Source: Aaosphaeria pasadenensis (lineage: Eukaryota; Ascomycota; Dothideomycetes; Pleosporales). From it: 64,000 nt of DNA. Shown here one piece after another: positions 24,966 to 37,200 of the stretch (the stretch's first letter is position 1; every line of letters begins with the position of its first letter). The notes below the pieces were generated by a model. The model did no database searches and was not told the origin of the DNA. It saw only the letters and a list, made by a program, of their open reading frames with translations. The stretch is taken from NCBI GenBank assembly GCA_022813625.1, contig JAKLMB010000008.1:620001-684000 (forward strand). The letters are read 5' to 3'. The position numbers and the translations under genes are program-made.

Positions 24966-27305
24966 ATGTCTGGCACCGACTACAATTACGATGAACAGGT
25001 ACGACACTTCCTGATCCTCGCCTTTGGGCCCTGCTGACAATCCTAGGGACAATTCTTCCCCTACTTCATCCTTACGATGACCAGTTTGGTCACAATCCCC
25101 GTCACATACTCCTGGCTCAAACCAAGCAAAGGTGCGCACCACCCCGCGCAGGACTCGGGATGCCCAATCCTTTGGCACACACTCTAACCTGGACATAGAA
25201 CTCGAGAACACGGCGACCCGAATAAACTCTGACTTCAATCCCGAGCATGCGGATCTCATTGATGGACAGCGCAAGAAACAGAAGCGACGGGAGCGAAGGT
25301 TCAAGCGGATGTTGACCAGTTTGGGAGGATGGCTAGTTATCGCTGGAATGATCTACTTGATCATTGTTACCACGCAGGCTGAGATGAAGATATATGACCC
25401 ATATGAGGTGCTAGGAATCTCTCGAGTAAGTGCACACTGCGGCCTGGGTGTTGAAACAATGGCTAACGAGGAAACAGTCTTCCAGTGAGAAAGAGATTAA
25501 GAGCCGCTACCGTAAACTTTCCCTTACGCTCCACCCCGACAAAGCACGCGAGGATCCCGCCCAAAACATCACAAAGGACACTATCAACGACCACTGGGTC
25601 GAGGTTAGCAAAGCGTTCAAGGCTCTCACTGATGAGGACATCCGCGAGAACTGGCTCAAGTACGGAAACCCCGATGGCAAGCAAAGCTTCAGCATCGGCA
25701 TCGCGCTACCCAAATGGATCGTTACCGAGGGTCATGGCAAATATGTGTTGCTCATGTACGCAATCGCGCTTGGAGTCATTCTCCCTTACACTGTCGGCAA
25801 ATGGTGGTACGGCACGCAGAAGTTGACAAAGGAGAAGATTCTCATCACCAGCGCTGGAAAATTGTTCCGTGAATATGACAACGAACAAGGCGAGAGTGGA
25901 GTCATCGGCACGCTCAGTAGTGCGGACGAATACAACGAGGTCCTCAAAGGTCCCAAGGCAGAGCAAGGTCTCTCTAAACTGGAACAAAGGGTGCTCGCGG
26001 AGTCTTCGCCAATTTCCGGGGTTCTCTCCACCAAAGACCGTCAAAAGCTTGAGGATCTAGATGATAGCCGAAGGAGGAAGGTTTTGACACTACTGTGGGC
26101 ATACCTTGGCCGCATTGAGCTTGATGAGCCAACCCTTAACGATGGTATGTATTTCGATACGGAAATTGTTACATTTCTAACAGGTTGCAGAAAAATACGA
26201 AGTCGCTCCTATCGCACTCAAGTTGAACGAAGCATATACGTCAATCGCCCTGGCATACGGAAGTACTAGGGCAGTTCTCTCCGCCTACCACACCTCTCAG
26301 AACATCATCCAAGCAGTGAGACCTGGCGCATCTGCTCTCGAGCAGCTACCCCACTTCACCCCAGAGGTTGCTGCAGCAGCCGAGGCCGAGCGATCAAAGA
26401 CTCACTTGACTGTCCAAGAATTCATGCGCCTTCCCGTCCAGGAACGCAAGGCACGTGTCGTCAAACCTGGTCTCCTGACTGAAGCTCAATTCCAACAAGC
26501 TTCTGCGATCGCATCACAGATTCCCGTTTTGAACGTTGAGCGAGCATTCTTCAAGGTTGTTGGCGAACGTTTCGTCACCCCAAGCAGTTTGGTACAATTC
26601 GTCGTCAAAGGCCGATTCATTCCCCCAGGAGCTTCTGGAATTCCTCAAGTTAAGCCGGCAGATCTTGAGGATATTGACCCCGAAGAGGGCGACCTTTCTG
26701 CTTTGCGCAAAGATGACAAGGCTGGCGAGAAGCCCATCCAGCCGCCCCTTGCCCATGCGCCCTACTATGCGAGAGATCATGCTCCCAAATGGCACATCTT
26801 CCTCGCCGACAGCAAGCAGGGCAAGGTCGCTGTTCCTCCGTTCTCATTCTCTACATTTGACAAGCCTATCCTTGATGATGCTGGAAAGCTCACCTACAAT
26901 GTGCAAACCTTGAAGATGCAATTCGGAGCTCCACCGCAACCCGGCACCTACACATTCGTCATGTACATGGTGTGTGACAGCTACCTTGGCATGGATACCA
27001 AGATGGAGGTCACGCTTGTAGTCGAGGACGCAAGCAAGGCAGAAGAGGTGGACGAAGACGATGAGATCAGCGAGCCAGACGAGGGTAAGTACCGATGACA
27101 ATTTCCCCCCTAAACAGAACGCATGAATTGATCGTGTTTTACAGATACCATTGCCGGCCAAATGCGAGCACTCAAGTCTGGCGAAGTCCCAGGATCAAAG
27201 CCGAAGAAACGAAGAACCGACAACGACGACTCGAGCGACGGTAGCGATACCGAGGGCGACGTAGAGTCGGAAAGCGAGACTGATACTGACACCGACGAAG
27301 AGTAG
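24966..27305 (+). CDS. SEC63: Sec63, ER protein-translocation J-domain subunit
   Basis: Predicted 688 aa in six exons: 24966-24998, 25047-25131, 25199-25425, 25478-26144, 26191-27084, 27145-27305. Three membrane segments are visible: FPYFILTMTSLVTIPVTY, GWLVIAGMIYLIIV and VLLMYAIALGVILPY. Between the second and third lies the lumenal J domain (YDPYEVLG to GNPDGKQS) with the HPD motif in LTLHPDKARED. The cytosolic Sec63/Brl domain follows (KYEVAPIALKLNEAY, TPSSLVQFVVKGRFIPPG, YTFVMYMVCDSYLG). The acidic tail, rich in Ser, Asp and Glu, is expected to bind Sec62. Known role: recruits the lumenal Hsp70 Kar2/BiP to the Sec61 channel for post-translational import. The short first exon (33 nt) encodes MSGTDYNYDEQ, which matches the start seen in fungal Sec63. 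Length is usual for the family. Confidence 0.95.
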
Positions 27306-28840
27306 AAGAACAGTTTTCAATCGCTCCCAGGCGGGATTGTATAGCGGGTGCGAGGGGGGGTAAACCAGTCACTGTACGGCGGGGCGGGGACTGGTAGGGC
27401 AAGTCTGATTGTAGCATTTCCAAGGCGTTCTCAGAGCAGCAGCGTGTGTCTCCGCTGGTGGATTCGATGGTCTTTTCTTCGTCTTGCTGGGCTGGGACAG
27501 ATAGTAGGGTAGTACGTGTACATGAGTCGAGAGTCCGGCCTTTTTTCTCTCCCATCCAAAAAGAAAATTGGGTCATTCCTCCATACCAGATTTAGAATAT
27601 CCTGAGGCAGGTGAATAGGCAAACATGGTGTTCCGAACCTTTTCAAAACGTGGGCGACGAGAGAGGGGGGGTTTGTGTGCTCGTTCAAGTAAAGTCGTTC
27701 GACCCTTGTGATGATCGCCTCCTCCTAGCATCCAAAGTGGTGTGGTTTTCCCCCTCCCCCAGCGATCACGACAACAGAAATCAGGAACCATCACATCCGA
27801 AAGCCCCAGGCATTGAAGTTATAGCATGGAAATATAGTGCTAATTTGTGCCTGAGGAGGTCGCGTGGCCGCACTGCGGGTCGCACATCGTGAGGACACTG
27901 GGCCATCCTACACGTGCTCGGTTTCACACCCGTCTCGCTTGCTTCCTCTGCAACCTTACAAACCTTACAGCCTGTTCTCTCCAGCCACACCTAGATGCCC
28001 TACGCACTGTCTCACATGTACCGGATTGACAAATGTGCTACTCACGTCCACATCCCCTCCCCTCTACGACCCCCGCGCGCTCGCTACCTAAGGCTACATG
28101 ATCCTCGCGCCTCTCGCCCCGTGCGTGCCGTGCAGTGCGTCGGGGGGTTTTGCCATATCTTGGCCTGCAGATCCGGATTGCCCTCCACCCGCACATCAGA
28201 CCCATCCTGAGGCCCTCTCCCCTCACATTGGGCCTGCCTCAGGGAGGAAAATGGGATGGGCCACGCCAGAGCGACGCAGGGTGCGCTGGATAAGCTACTC
28301 TTGGCGTGCGTTTGAGGCGCGCTGGGGGAGGGCTTGGCGGTCGTCGGGAGGTGTGTAGGCCGGAGGATTTGTTGACCATTTTGTGTGTGTTGCCTGGGGG
28401 TGATGGCGGCGGGGAGGGGAGGACTGAGGCAAGTGTGGTGTGGAAGTTTTGTGATGGGCGGATTGCATGTGCCGGACGGAGTATGGGCGTGCAGCATTGC
28501 AGCATTGCAGCATGAATGTGAAGAATATAAGTCCAGAGATGTGCTGTCCGTTCAAGTTGTTTCTTTTCTACTCTTCACTCACATCCACTATCATTCAATC
28601 GACAATCCTTTCCTCCCTTTCCCCCTTCAATCTTTAACTTGATTTAATATAGCGACTTTGATAGTCTGCAATAGTTTTTTTCAATACGCTTTGATAGCCT
28701 TTCATTACGAACGATCTTCTTCTGAACATTCACTTTCATACGTCTGCGACGTTTAGTAATTACTACGACATCACCTCTAATACCCGCCTCTTTGGACGTA
28801 ATTGCTCAACTATACCTCACTCTCTCCGACTATATTCAAG
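27306..28840. other. Spacer upstream of the secreted Q/N-rich gene
   Basis: About 1.5 kb without a supportable gene. A GAATATAAG sequence at 28523-28531 could serve as a TATA-like element, and the region after it (28560-28640) is pyrimidine-rich, as in strongly expressed fungal promoters. Nothing else recognised. Confidence 0.55.
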
Positions 28841-29913
28841 ATGTTCTTCAAGACATACGCCACGGTAGCTCTTGCGACTGGTCTCGCTGGTAAGTCAATT
28901 CAGGCAATATCAACCATTCACAGTGACTAACATAACATCCAGCTGCTAAGCCCATTGCTCCTCGCACACCCAACAACAACCTTGTCTTCGGCAACAATGC
29001 GGGTCGCAATGCCCAGGGCTTCAGCTTCATCGACGGCTTCAACAACTTCAACAACCAGCAGCAAGTGATCCAGATCCAAGAGCAGAACCTCCAGATCATC
29101 GACAACGGCTTCCAGCAGCAAGTCGTCCAGCAAGCCAACGAGGTGCTCATCGTCAACAACCAGCAGAACGGCTTCAACAACCAGCTCAACAACCTGTTCC
29201 GCAAGTCCAACTTCCGCAACAACTTCAACCAGCAGTCGACCGTCATGCTCGTCGTGCAGGAGATCCAGATCGCCGTCGATGACGGCCGCGGCAACCAGTT
29301 CCAGCAGAACGTCTTCGCACAGAGCGCCGTCGTCGCCAACCGCGGCCTCGCCGCCACCCAGACCGTCATGATCTTCCAGCAGGAGACTCTCATCGCTCAG
29401 AACATCCTCGGAGGTGTCGGCGGCTTCCAGAACTTCCAGAACAACATCCTCGGCGGTGGCAAGGGCAAGGGCGGAAACAACATCGTCAACATCCCCACCC
29501 AGACCGCGGGAGTCCAGCTCTTCGGCAGCAAGCCTACTTGGAGCTCTGTCGCCGAGGACCCCGCGGCTACGCTTGGAGGTGTCTGGCAGGCTGAGCTCGA
29601 GGACGTCCAGAAGATTGAGAACAACAACGGCGACAACGACCTCAACAACCAAGCCGCGGAGCAGGAGAAGAAGGCGCTCGACGAGGCCAAGGCTGCCGAG
29701 GAGGCTGCGAAGCAGGAGGCCGAGCAGCAGCAGCAACAGCAGAACAACAACGCAGAGGAGGAGCAGAAGAAGGCCGAAGAGGAGGCCGCCAAGCAGGCTG
29801 AAGAGCAGAAGAAGGCCGAGGAGGCGCAGAACCAACAATCTGCTGCTGAGCCTGCCGCCACCGCCGCCCCTGCTGCTCCTGCTGCTGCTCCTGCTGAGGG
29901 CGAGAAGCTATAA
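28841..29913 (+). CDS. Secreted Gln/Asn-rich protein with Ala/Glu/Lys coiled tail
   Basis: Predicted 339 aa in two exons, 28841-28889 and 28943-29913. I do not recognise a named family. The first 20 residues (MFFKTYATVALATGLAGAAA) look like a signal peptide with cleavage near the intron position, and there is no other membrane segment. Residues 30-200 are very rich in Gln, Asn, Phe and Val with alternating polar/hydrophobic blocks (VIQIQEQNLQII, QQVVQQANEVLIV, TVMLVVQEIQIAV), a composition prone to beta-rich assembly. A GGGKGKGG spacer follows, then a charged Ala/Glu/Lys/Gln helix (about 240-320, with a run of six Gln) and an Ala/Pro tail. Strong third-position GC bias and the leader suggest high expression. 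Function could be cell-wall associated or surface-active; this is speculation. A long Leu-rich frame on the opposite strand is a compositional shadow. Confidence 0.82.
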
Positions 29914-32160
29914 ACGAACTTGTTCCATCGCGCGAAATGAGTGGACTTCCTGCTGTCGGAGTCTAGGTTTTTCTCTTTTGGACCTTCGTCGTTTATTCTT
30001 TTCTGGTGGCCCGTGAACAGACATACCCGAGCACAAGTAGGTTGGAGAATTAGCTCGCCCAGAGGATAGAGTCCCGGGCTGAATGAATGATTAGGATTAG
30101 CATGGTCTTTTCCCAACGTCCTTATGATTACCGCGTGGAAGAAAAGAAAGGAACACTGGGAAGGATAGGAAAGGAAAGGAGAGGATTTAGAAATGAAAAG
30201 TGAGCAGTGAAGTGTCGATGCAAGCTTTCTTCGCTCACTCGTTCAACTTACTATTTTTCAAAATACATGAATCATTTCATTATGTATGTATGTATACCCA
30301 AATCGAAATTTTTGAATGTTGCTGTCTGATTTGCTTTGCCAAATTGATGTTGTCTGGTTTCGTGAAGTGGTCTGAATTGGTTTGAGTACTGTGATGAGAT
30401 GTTACCTGACATGCGAAAACGAAATAATGGCAGAGACCATATAGGCGCGAGCGGGAAGATGAGGAGTATGGATGGTGGAGGAGTTAGAATATCAGTTTGA
30501 CTCTCACACTTGGAGAGAACACATTGATGACAGTGGTGGGGTCTTGTGGGGGAAAGGCGTTGGAAAGGGAGGGTTTATTTGATTTTGTTCTGATGTCACC
30601 TCTATGTAGCATTAGGTGGGTACGAGAGTGCAGATGCATGTGTTGCACTGAGGGCGAAACTGTGATGAGCGATAGCTGGGAAAGGACATACACTCAGGCA
30701 GGCAGGCAGGCAGGCAGACAGACAGCGTCGCAGTTGCTTTCCGCCGCAAAATAATACTGAGATTAGCTTGCAAAACTCGTGCCTGCATATAGTATTTGCT
30801 TTAGCAAGCATTCCAGGATGATAACCACGCTGCCTATCTCTTAGATTTGACGGCACGATACCATAGCAGCATGGTACTCCTTTCTCGAATGCCAACAACA
30901 GCTCATCCAGCCCAGCATTTCACGACCTATCAAGACTTTCATCACTGATGTTATACCACGTAGGACAATTCGAAGATGGATGAACGATTGTTTAAATGTG
31001 GATCGATTGATGAATATCTATAGCGAGACGACCGCATCCCGCTCGCACGCCCATCTTTCCCAAACCCCAAGCAACAATTCTATACGGTAGTACACCGACG
31101 TCGATGATCAAAGGAGTTTACTAAACTTTTCGCAAAATTGTCAGCTAAAGTGCAACTTAAAACGAGTGACAAGAAATGCGTTCCGACAAGATTGTTGGGT
31201 TGTTTTGTGTTTCAGAATTTTCAGTGCGTAATATTTGAGTCCGCATGGTGTAGTTAGGACAGCTCCAATATATGAGATTCATCATTTGACAAGAAGGGTT
31301 GGTTTTTTTTGGGTTGCGCGTTGAAATGGAAGAGCAGGGAAGAGAGGCTTACCTGGGGGGAGGCTGGGGCGTGCTGAATCTGCTGTGTGAGTGTTTTAAG
31401 AGCAATAATTGAGATGATGCGTAGCTAATTGATACGATGGTCTTAGATCGAAGACGCGTCAGATACCAAAGGCGTTGTTGTTGGTGGTGAATGGTGTTTT
31501 GTTTGTTGGAGGTTCAGTGAAGAGGAAAAAAATTGGTTAAGACCAGTTGACTAGACCATTTGTGGCAAAGCGTACAATCACATACATGAGTTGGACCATT
31601 ATGAAGATAACGGGAACTTCATTCACTACCAAGTAGGATTTCGTGGAATGAGGACATTTAATGCGTACTGAGACGCTTTTCAACATGCCTAAGGAGGTGA
31701 ATTCGCGTGCCCTTACAAGTAGAAGAGAAATAAGAATCACGCCAACAAAACGAGATGTAGGACGCAAGGTTATGATTCAATATAGTAGTTGTATTCTTGG
31801 AATTGGGAATGCCTTTGGGCATAAATGTAGTGTACAATGTAATGGTCCTTTAAAGCATGTTACAAAGAGGCCCCTTGTATCAAGTCTGGTGGTTCGTTCC
31901 ACAAGGATCACTGTCCAAATTGATGTTTTAATAAATCCCCCATCAATCGGACATGTGTTTCATCTTCCTTCTTACAAATGGTTTCGTGCTGTTCTTTTCG
32001 GACTTATCTTGATGAAGCGCATCCAAATTTTCACAAGAGGTAGAACACGTGCTCAGCACTGCGACAAAGTCAACTTTCTCGGAGGACGTCAATGGTGTAG
32101 CCTCGACTCGGAACCTTGAGAACAAGATTGCTCTGATTTGACTTAGAGCAACCTTTTCCT
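29914..32160. other. Gene-free spacer with GGCA microsatellite
   Basis: About 2.2 kb without a supportable gene. It contains an AGGC/CAGG tetranucleotide microsatellite with an AGAC extension at about 30696-30724. After about 30900 the composition becomes AT-richer, marking the start of the gene-poor central block. Short frames here begin with non-ATG codons or lack any recognisable motif. Confidence 0.55.
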
Positions 32161-34200
32161 TCATGACGCACTGATATGCTTCCGCTTTCGCGTGGGGGGA
32201 ATCTCCTGTAAGATATTTGAACGCTCAAAATCTATCAGCATCACTGTTTTAGTGATTGGATTCCATAGTACATTCGGACCATGCACGTCCCCATGCTCCA
32301 CTCCGCAATCCAGCATTTGTCTTTCTATTTTGCTCGCTTCGGCATCCAGATCTCGACCCATAGTTGTCATCAAGTCCTTGCACGCCCGCTCACCTGCCCA
32401 GGACATTAACAGCATGTGGTATATTCTTACCCCATAATCGAGATACCAAGGGGTTTCCAAGGAGATACTCCCGAGATAGACTGGCACAAGCTCCCCTTGA
32501 ATCTTTTCTAAGTGTCGGTAAACTAAGGCTTCGTGCTCCAAGTCTTTTTTGAACGCTATCACAGTTCCTTTTGCGACAAAAGTGTATGCGTAGTGTTCCA
32601 GAGATAATTTGAACAGAGCACCACGGGCGCCTTGCTTTCCGAGTGGCAAAATTCCATTATCGGGATCTTCATCGAGTTGATGTAACATACGTTCCACAAA
32701 AGACTTGTGATTCATAGTATGATGGTTGGCATTTCGATAGCCACGATGTGCGTCGATATTTGGACAAGAATCATCTAAGAGCTGTTCTCGTACGAGTCCG
32801 AGCAAGCAGGCTTGAGTGCAGTACGGCCGGTGGCGTATATCATTCTCTGTAGCTGGCTTCAAAATCTCGCTTGTATATGTCCCTTTACTGGACTTCTGTG
32901 CGTGATCATCTCGGTTGCTTGATGTTTTAGCATCTGGGTCATCATCTGAGCTAGATGGGCTTTGTTGATCCTGCATAGAACCGTAGCTATCCTTTCGTTT
33001 CGCTGCCGTCTTCGATATCAACATAATTGGTGAGCGCGTGACAGAGTACTTTCGGTCTTCGGACCGCGAGAACCGTTCAGAAGTGGCCTTTTCTTCCTCG
33101 GGCATTTGGCTTAATGTAAGCTCCTCGCCAATGCCTGACCTGTCGGCATCTGTCACAATAGCCTTTCGCCATTTCTGAGAACAAGGCTTTGAGCGCATTG
33201 CCATTAAACAAAAGGCCAAGGTCTGGCCAATTGCGGTCCGATGAAGTAAGATATCCATCCCGGCCTCGGCCTCAGCTTCAACGAGAGGTTCTGCAAGATG
33301 GTAGTAGAGCGTGTGTGGCTCATGCACTAGGATCTTTAGAAAGACGTCGATAGGTCCGGAAGTTATTTTGCTATACAGGAGGCTATTCTCAACCATGGAG
33401 GAATAAGCCTGAGCAAAAGCTGTTGTCACCAACTGTTCGGATCTATACACAAAGTTTGAATCCGAATCTGACGGTATTGTAGTCCGATTGATGACTTCAG
33501 ACAGATTCATGGATCCACTATCCGCTCGCTGAAGGCCAGTTCTCAGCACAGAGGCCGTCAGTCCGTCAGCTGCTTCGTATTGCACAAGCATGCAGAGGCG
33601 CTGTGCACCGTTAGATTCCTCGACGTAGACGCAACGCTGATCGGTGCGTCGGGGATTTGGGATCGAGTCTGAAGTCTGAGCCTGAACCTCTTCGTTGCTA
33701 TCATTAAGGCTGTTGACCGGATTGCGAAATATGATTCCACCTTTCAAGTTCAATTCAACGCATGCGGCGTTCACCTGTAGAAGTTGTTCAATGATATCAG
33801 AGACGGGTCCCTCGACTGCCCATGAGTGGTAATCCTCCACGTCTCTCTCACTTGAAAGTGGTCGTTTGACAAGATGATGCCCAATTGCTGCAATGCCACT
33901 GCGGTGCATGAATAAATGCTCTGTGGCGGGAATCCATTTGCTGACTTTTCTGAAGAGAGTTTGGTGAACAGTTGGGAATTCATTCCAAGGTTTCAGTATT
34001 GTTAGGCGAGACTTGTCGCCTGATTCTGCAATGGGACTCTGCATGCACGACGTTCTAAATGACTGGACGCGAAGTGGCTTACAGAATACCGCATGGCAGG
34101 CGCGAAGATATTCATGAAGATTGGTATTGGCTCCTAAGCGTCTCCTTTCCTCAAGTAACCGCTCCAGACGCTCAATCTCCGTTTCCTCTCGTGATGACAT
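32161..34200 (-). CDS. Fungal protein-kinase-like (PK-like) multicopy family protein
   Basis: Intronless, 679 aa from the ATG at 34200. It matches by recall a large family of fungal proteins annotated as protein-kinase-like, often present in many copies in ascomycete genomes. Seen here: a Glu/Arg-rich helical start (EETEIERLERLLEERRR), the conserved YLRACHAVF block, a middle domain (LCMLVQYEAADGL, SLLYSKITSGPIDVFLKI), a variable Ser/Asp-rich linker, the YCTQACLLGLVR block, and a reduced kinase-like C-terminus. The latter has GKQGARGALFKL as a possible Gly loop, YTFVAKGT with a candidate ATP-binding Lys, HGDVHGPNV (Asp638, Asn643) and LIDFERS (Asp657). There is no APE segment. The frame stays open about 79 codons upstream of the chosen ATG, but only from a TTG; an alternative ATG lies at 34248. 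Enzymatic activity and role are unknown. Confidence 0.82.
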   Translation of the reverse strand: MSSREETEIERLERLLEERRRLGANTNLHEYLRACHAVFCKPLRVQSFRTSCMQSPIAESGDKSRLTILKPWNEFPTVHQTLFRKVSKWIPATEHLFMHRSGIAAIGHHLVKRPLSSERDVEDYHSWAVEGPVSDIIEQLLQVNAACVELNLKGGIIFRNPVNSLNDSNEEVQAQTSDSIPNPRRTDQRCVYVEESNGAQRLCMLVQYEAADGLTASVLRTGLQRADSGSMNLSEVINRTTIPSDSDSNFVYRSEQLVTTAFAQAYSSMVENSLLYSKITSGPIDVFLKILVHEPHTLYYHLAEPLVEAEAEAGMDILLHRTAIGQTLAFCLMAMRSKPCSQKWRKAIVTDADRSGIGEELTLSQMPEEEKATSERFSRSEDRKYSVTRSPIMLISKTAAKRKDSYGSMQDQQSPSSSDDDPDAKTSSNRDDHAQKSSKGTYTSEILKPATENDIRHRPYCTQACLLGLVREQLLDDSCPNIDAHRGYRNANHHTMNHKSFVERMLHQLDEDPDNGILPLGKQGARGALFKLSLEHYAYTFVAKGTVIAFKKDLEHEALVYRHLEKIQGELVPVYLGSISLETPWYLDYGVRIYHMLLMSWAGERACKDLMTTMGRDLDAEASKIERQMLDCGVEHGDVHGPNVLWNPITKTVMLIDFERSNILQEIPPTRKRKHISAS

Positions 34201-37200
34201 TTCGTAGTTGCGTGCTTGTTGAGTCGAAAGTATGGATTGGTGTTTCATGGAAGGCAACCAGTGAGCTGTATGCACCCTCCAGCTCTCTGTCCCTCTCTGG
34301 CTGCTTGTGAAAATTCCTAGGTTGGTAGGTATCTTACGCAAGTACTTAAGTAGCAGGTAGTCAAGTACGTGGGAGTAGGTAGCTGCGTAGTTGGCCCCGA
34401 CGTCCTCTAGGCTGCCACAGGCACTAGTATTATTCAAGATGTAAATATCTAAATCACTTTGGAGAAAATGGTGCGTGCAATTTAAGGTTGTGGACCTGGT
34501 CTCTAATTGGTCGAGCTAGGAGGCTCTTTGTTGAAATGGACTTTCACCTGTTAGTTATGGTACATTGGGGCTGGAGTCACTTCATTTTTAGCCCTCACTC
34601 GACTAAATAGTGATCTTAACTCCGGGACTACGCTTCTTCTGATAGTAACAAAGGTGAAAAGTTGACCCGGCCACTCAAATGAGAATTGACGTGAAGCTTA
34701 GAATCCCCATCCCCCAAAACCCATATCCTCTTCAGATCTGCCATCCTCAGGAAAGATCTCCTTCGCGATCGAGAACCTAAAGTAAAAATAGTCAAGTGAA
34801 GATGTGTGTAGAAAAACATCTTAGTCTTGGCCTTGAAGCACGAAGCGGTTTGATTGTATGATTGTGAGCAAACGAAACCCTTGGGCATCTAGCATTGTTT
34901 ACTGGACTGGACAGGTCTGAAGTAGAAGTCGAGGAAGATGGATGCTGTACATTACTGTGGGATACTACATACATAAGATAAATCTGATTGGTTTGTTGAC
35001 CGATATGTGCTCGAAATGCCAGTGCAAGACTATCGTGATCTGTGCCATCAAGAAGAGACATGATCTGCCTTATTCTGGACATATAGGAATGTCTCCACAG
35101 ATAGGGTAATAGCTACGTAGAAGAGAAAGAATTTGCCTGAGTACTTGGTCGTATGAAGACCATACTCATGACCGACTTAGTCCCTTGCAATTGTCTTTGC
35201 GGAAACTCCAGTTTTAGGCATTGGCATAGCTTCATTTCATAGTATTAAAACTTCAAATTACTTACTGTATAACAGGTGCGGTCTCACAACGCGTTGCTTT
35301 GCCAGGAAACCCTTGGTCAGTAACAGGGAAGACTGTGTCTGAACATCAAAATTGGAGATATAGGACTACGACCAGGATCGACCAAAATGGCTTTGGTCGT
35401 CAGGCACCGCCGCGGCGGCTAGCAAGGAATCAGGTACGTGCCTCATATACCGATTAAGTGTGAACAGTGGCGGACAGGCCCAATTGACGGCTTGGACTTG
35501 ATGACAGTTGAAACAGTGGGTCGGAACGACCGATACTTGGCGGGGAGTCGGGCGGTGTTCAGGGCGTGATCCACTCCTACACATTGACTAATTAGGCATC
35601 CGGAAATGCGCTCCGAAAGAGGAAATCGTGTTTGTCGTGGAGATGAGTGAGGATAAAGGGGATGAAAGAAAGGTCGAAGGTAGAACGCAGATTACGTTTT
35701 GAAGTGAATGAGGAGGGGAGATGAAGGAGAATGAGTGGATCGAAAGAAGGCAATGGTCGCGGCTAACGGGAGTGCCTAGCTGGTGCAAGAGTGCGAGGGC
35801 TCGAGGTTCAGGACAAATGAATGGCGACAGATGACCAAGCGCTACGAGACATTGTGCCACATAGCTGCGTAAGTTCTTTTCGGGATCGGATGAGGCGAGG
35901 GGAGACCTACAAGGCTCGCTGGTGGAAGCATCGCCCGACAGCGGTCATTGGAAATCCCAAAGGTACACTCCGTTTGCTCAATCGAAAATAGGTTTCTGAT
36001 AGGCAAAGTCTAATTTGGAGGGGAGGAGATGTCTTAGAGAGATCCTCTGGAAGAATGCACCGTCCCTGGACGAGCTTGTGCATCACAAGCCCGAGCTCTG
36101 CAGCACATGCGGATGTAACCAAACTCGGCAGGTATCTCTTCCTCGAAGTTTCTGCGAAGGATTCGTATGGTCTTGTCTCTCCATGCACTCAGCCGGAGGA
36201 CGCATCAAGAGCTAAAGAAGATAGATGAGACGGCGCAGTGAAAATGTATTGTTCATCTGTAGAGCCATCGGGAACTTGAACATGATCATCCTTTTTGAAA
36301 AAGCACCTATGCTTCTACGCACACCCATAGTCCCTTGCGGAGACACAGCGGTCGTCATTGACGAATTGAATTGATACAAGCAAAACAAAGAGGTAAGTGG
36401 AAATGCCCCTAAAACAGGTCATGCAGGAGTAAAGACCAAGTAGGATCTGGATAGGATGAGCGGATGCTTGCATTGTTAATTTGGGTAGGACAGGGCTAAC
36501 GTTAAACATTCATCCCGCCGCTCATCCAGTAAGCAAAGGCAGGAGGCAGGAGGTAGAGGAAACATGCAGCTTGAGTGACAGTCTACTCACCTCTACGTAC
36601 GACTCATAAGACATGTTGTAACAAGTTCATCCGTGGTATGTGGTCATCGGCACATACCCATGCATTCCATGGCCCATGTCAGTGTCAGTGTCTATCGATA
36701 AGAACAGGACCAGCGAAAATGGCCCTGGATTGCAGGATTGATCTGGATTGCCTGAAGGATTCATTGAATTATGAAAGGAGGGTGTGCTTGAAAAACCATG
36801 TCTCAGGGCGGCTAAGCAGGTACATACAGTGCTATGCAATAGATTTGCGGCAATTTGATGGGTCTGTCGGATTGGCATTCTTCATGTTGCAGTGACGACC
36901 TATGCAGGCATCTCTGACGGCTGCGGTCTTGTCAGGCGATATTATTTGCTTCCTAGTCCGTCTTCCACATTGAGCCACAGATATGCCTCACATACGCCAG
37001 AGAGCCATGTGAGGCTCTTGGGGTGATGGATCAGATTCATCTGGGTAAGGTCAAGTGCGCGGTTCCCCAGTTGTTCCCGTTTTGTGGTTGTATTCGGTTA
37101 TCGCCTCCCCCTTGCCCAGGGAGCCTTTTGGTGGCAGAGACAAGAGCCAGGTTGGTTACGAAAGGGGGAAAGCTTGAAACATGCACGGAACGACCCCCAG

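Noticed and set aside
28927..29838. Minus-strand 303-codon Leu/Val-rich frame
   Set aside because: Exact shadow of the Gln/Asn/Glu-rich secreted protein gene, produced by its GC-biased third positions.
30040..30090. TAGCTCGCCCAGAGG stretch resembling a tRNA A-box
   Set aside because: No matching acceptor stem, anticodon loop or GGTTCGAnnC B-box at the right distance. I found no convincing tRNA anywhere in the window by eye.
30800..30960. GATGA and CTGA boxes resembling a C/D snoRNA
   Set aside because: The boxes are common short words, and terminal stem pairing could not be shown.
34201..34437. N-terminal extension of the PK-like protein
   Set aside because: The extra codons begin with TTG, not ATG, and family members as I recall them begin near the Glu/Arg-rich helix. 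The true start is probably 34200 or 34248.
34900..35082. Possible short first exon on the minus strand
   Set aside because: An ATG followed by about 34 reasonable codons and a GTATGT, but no joining exon with a recognisable product was found.
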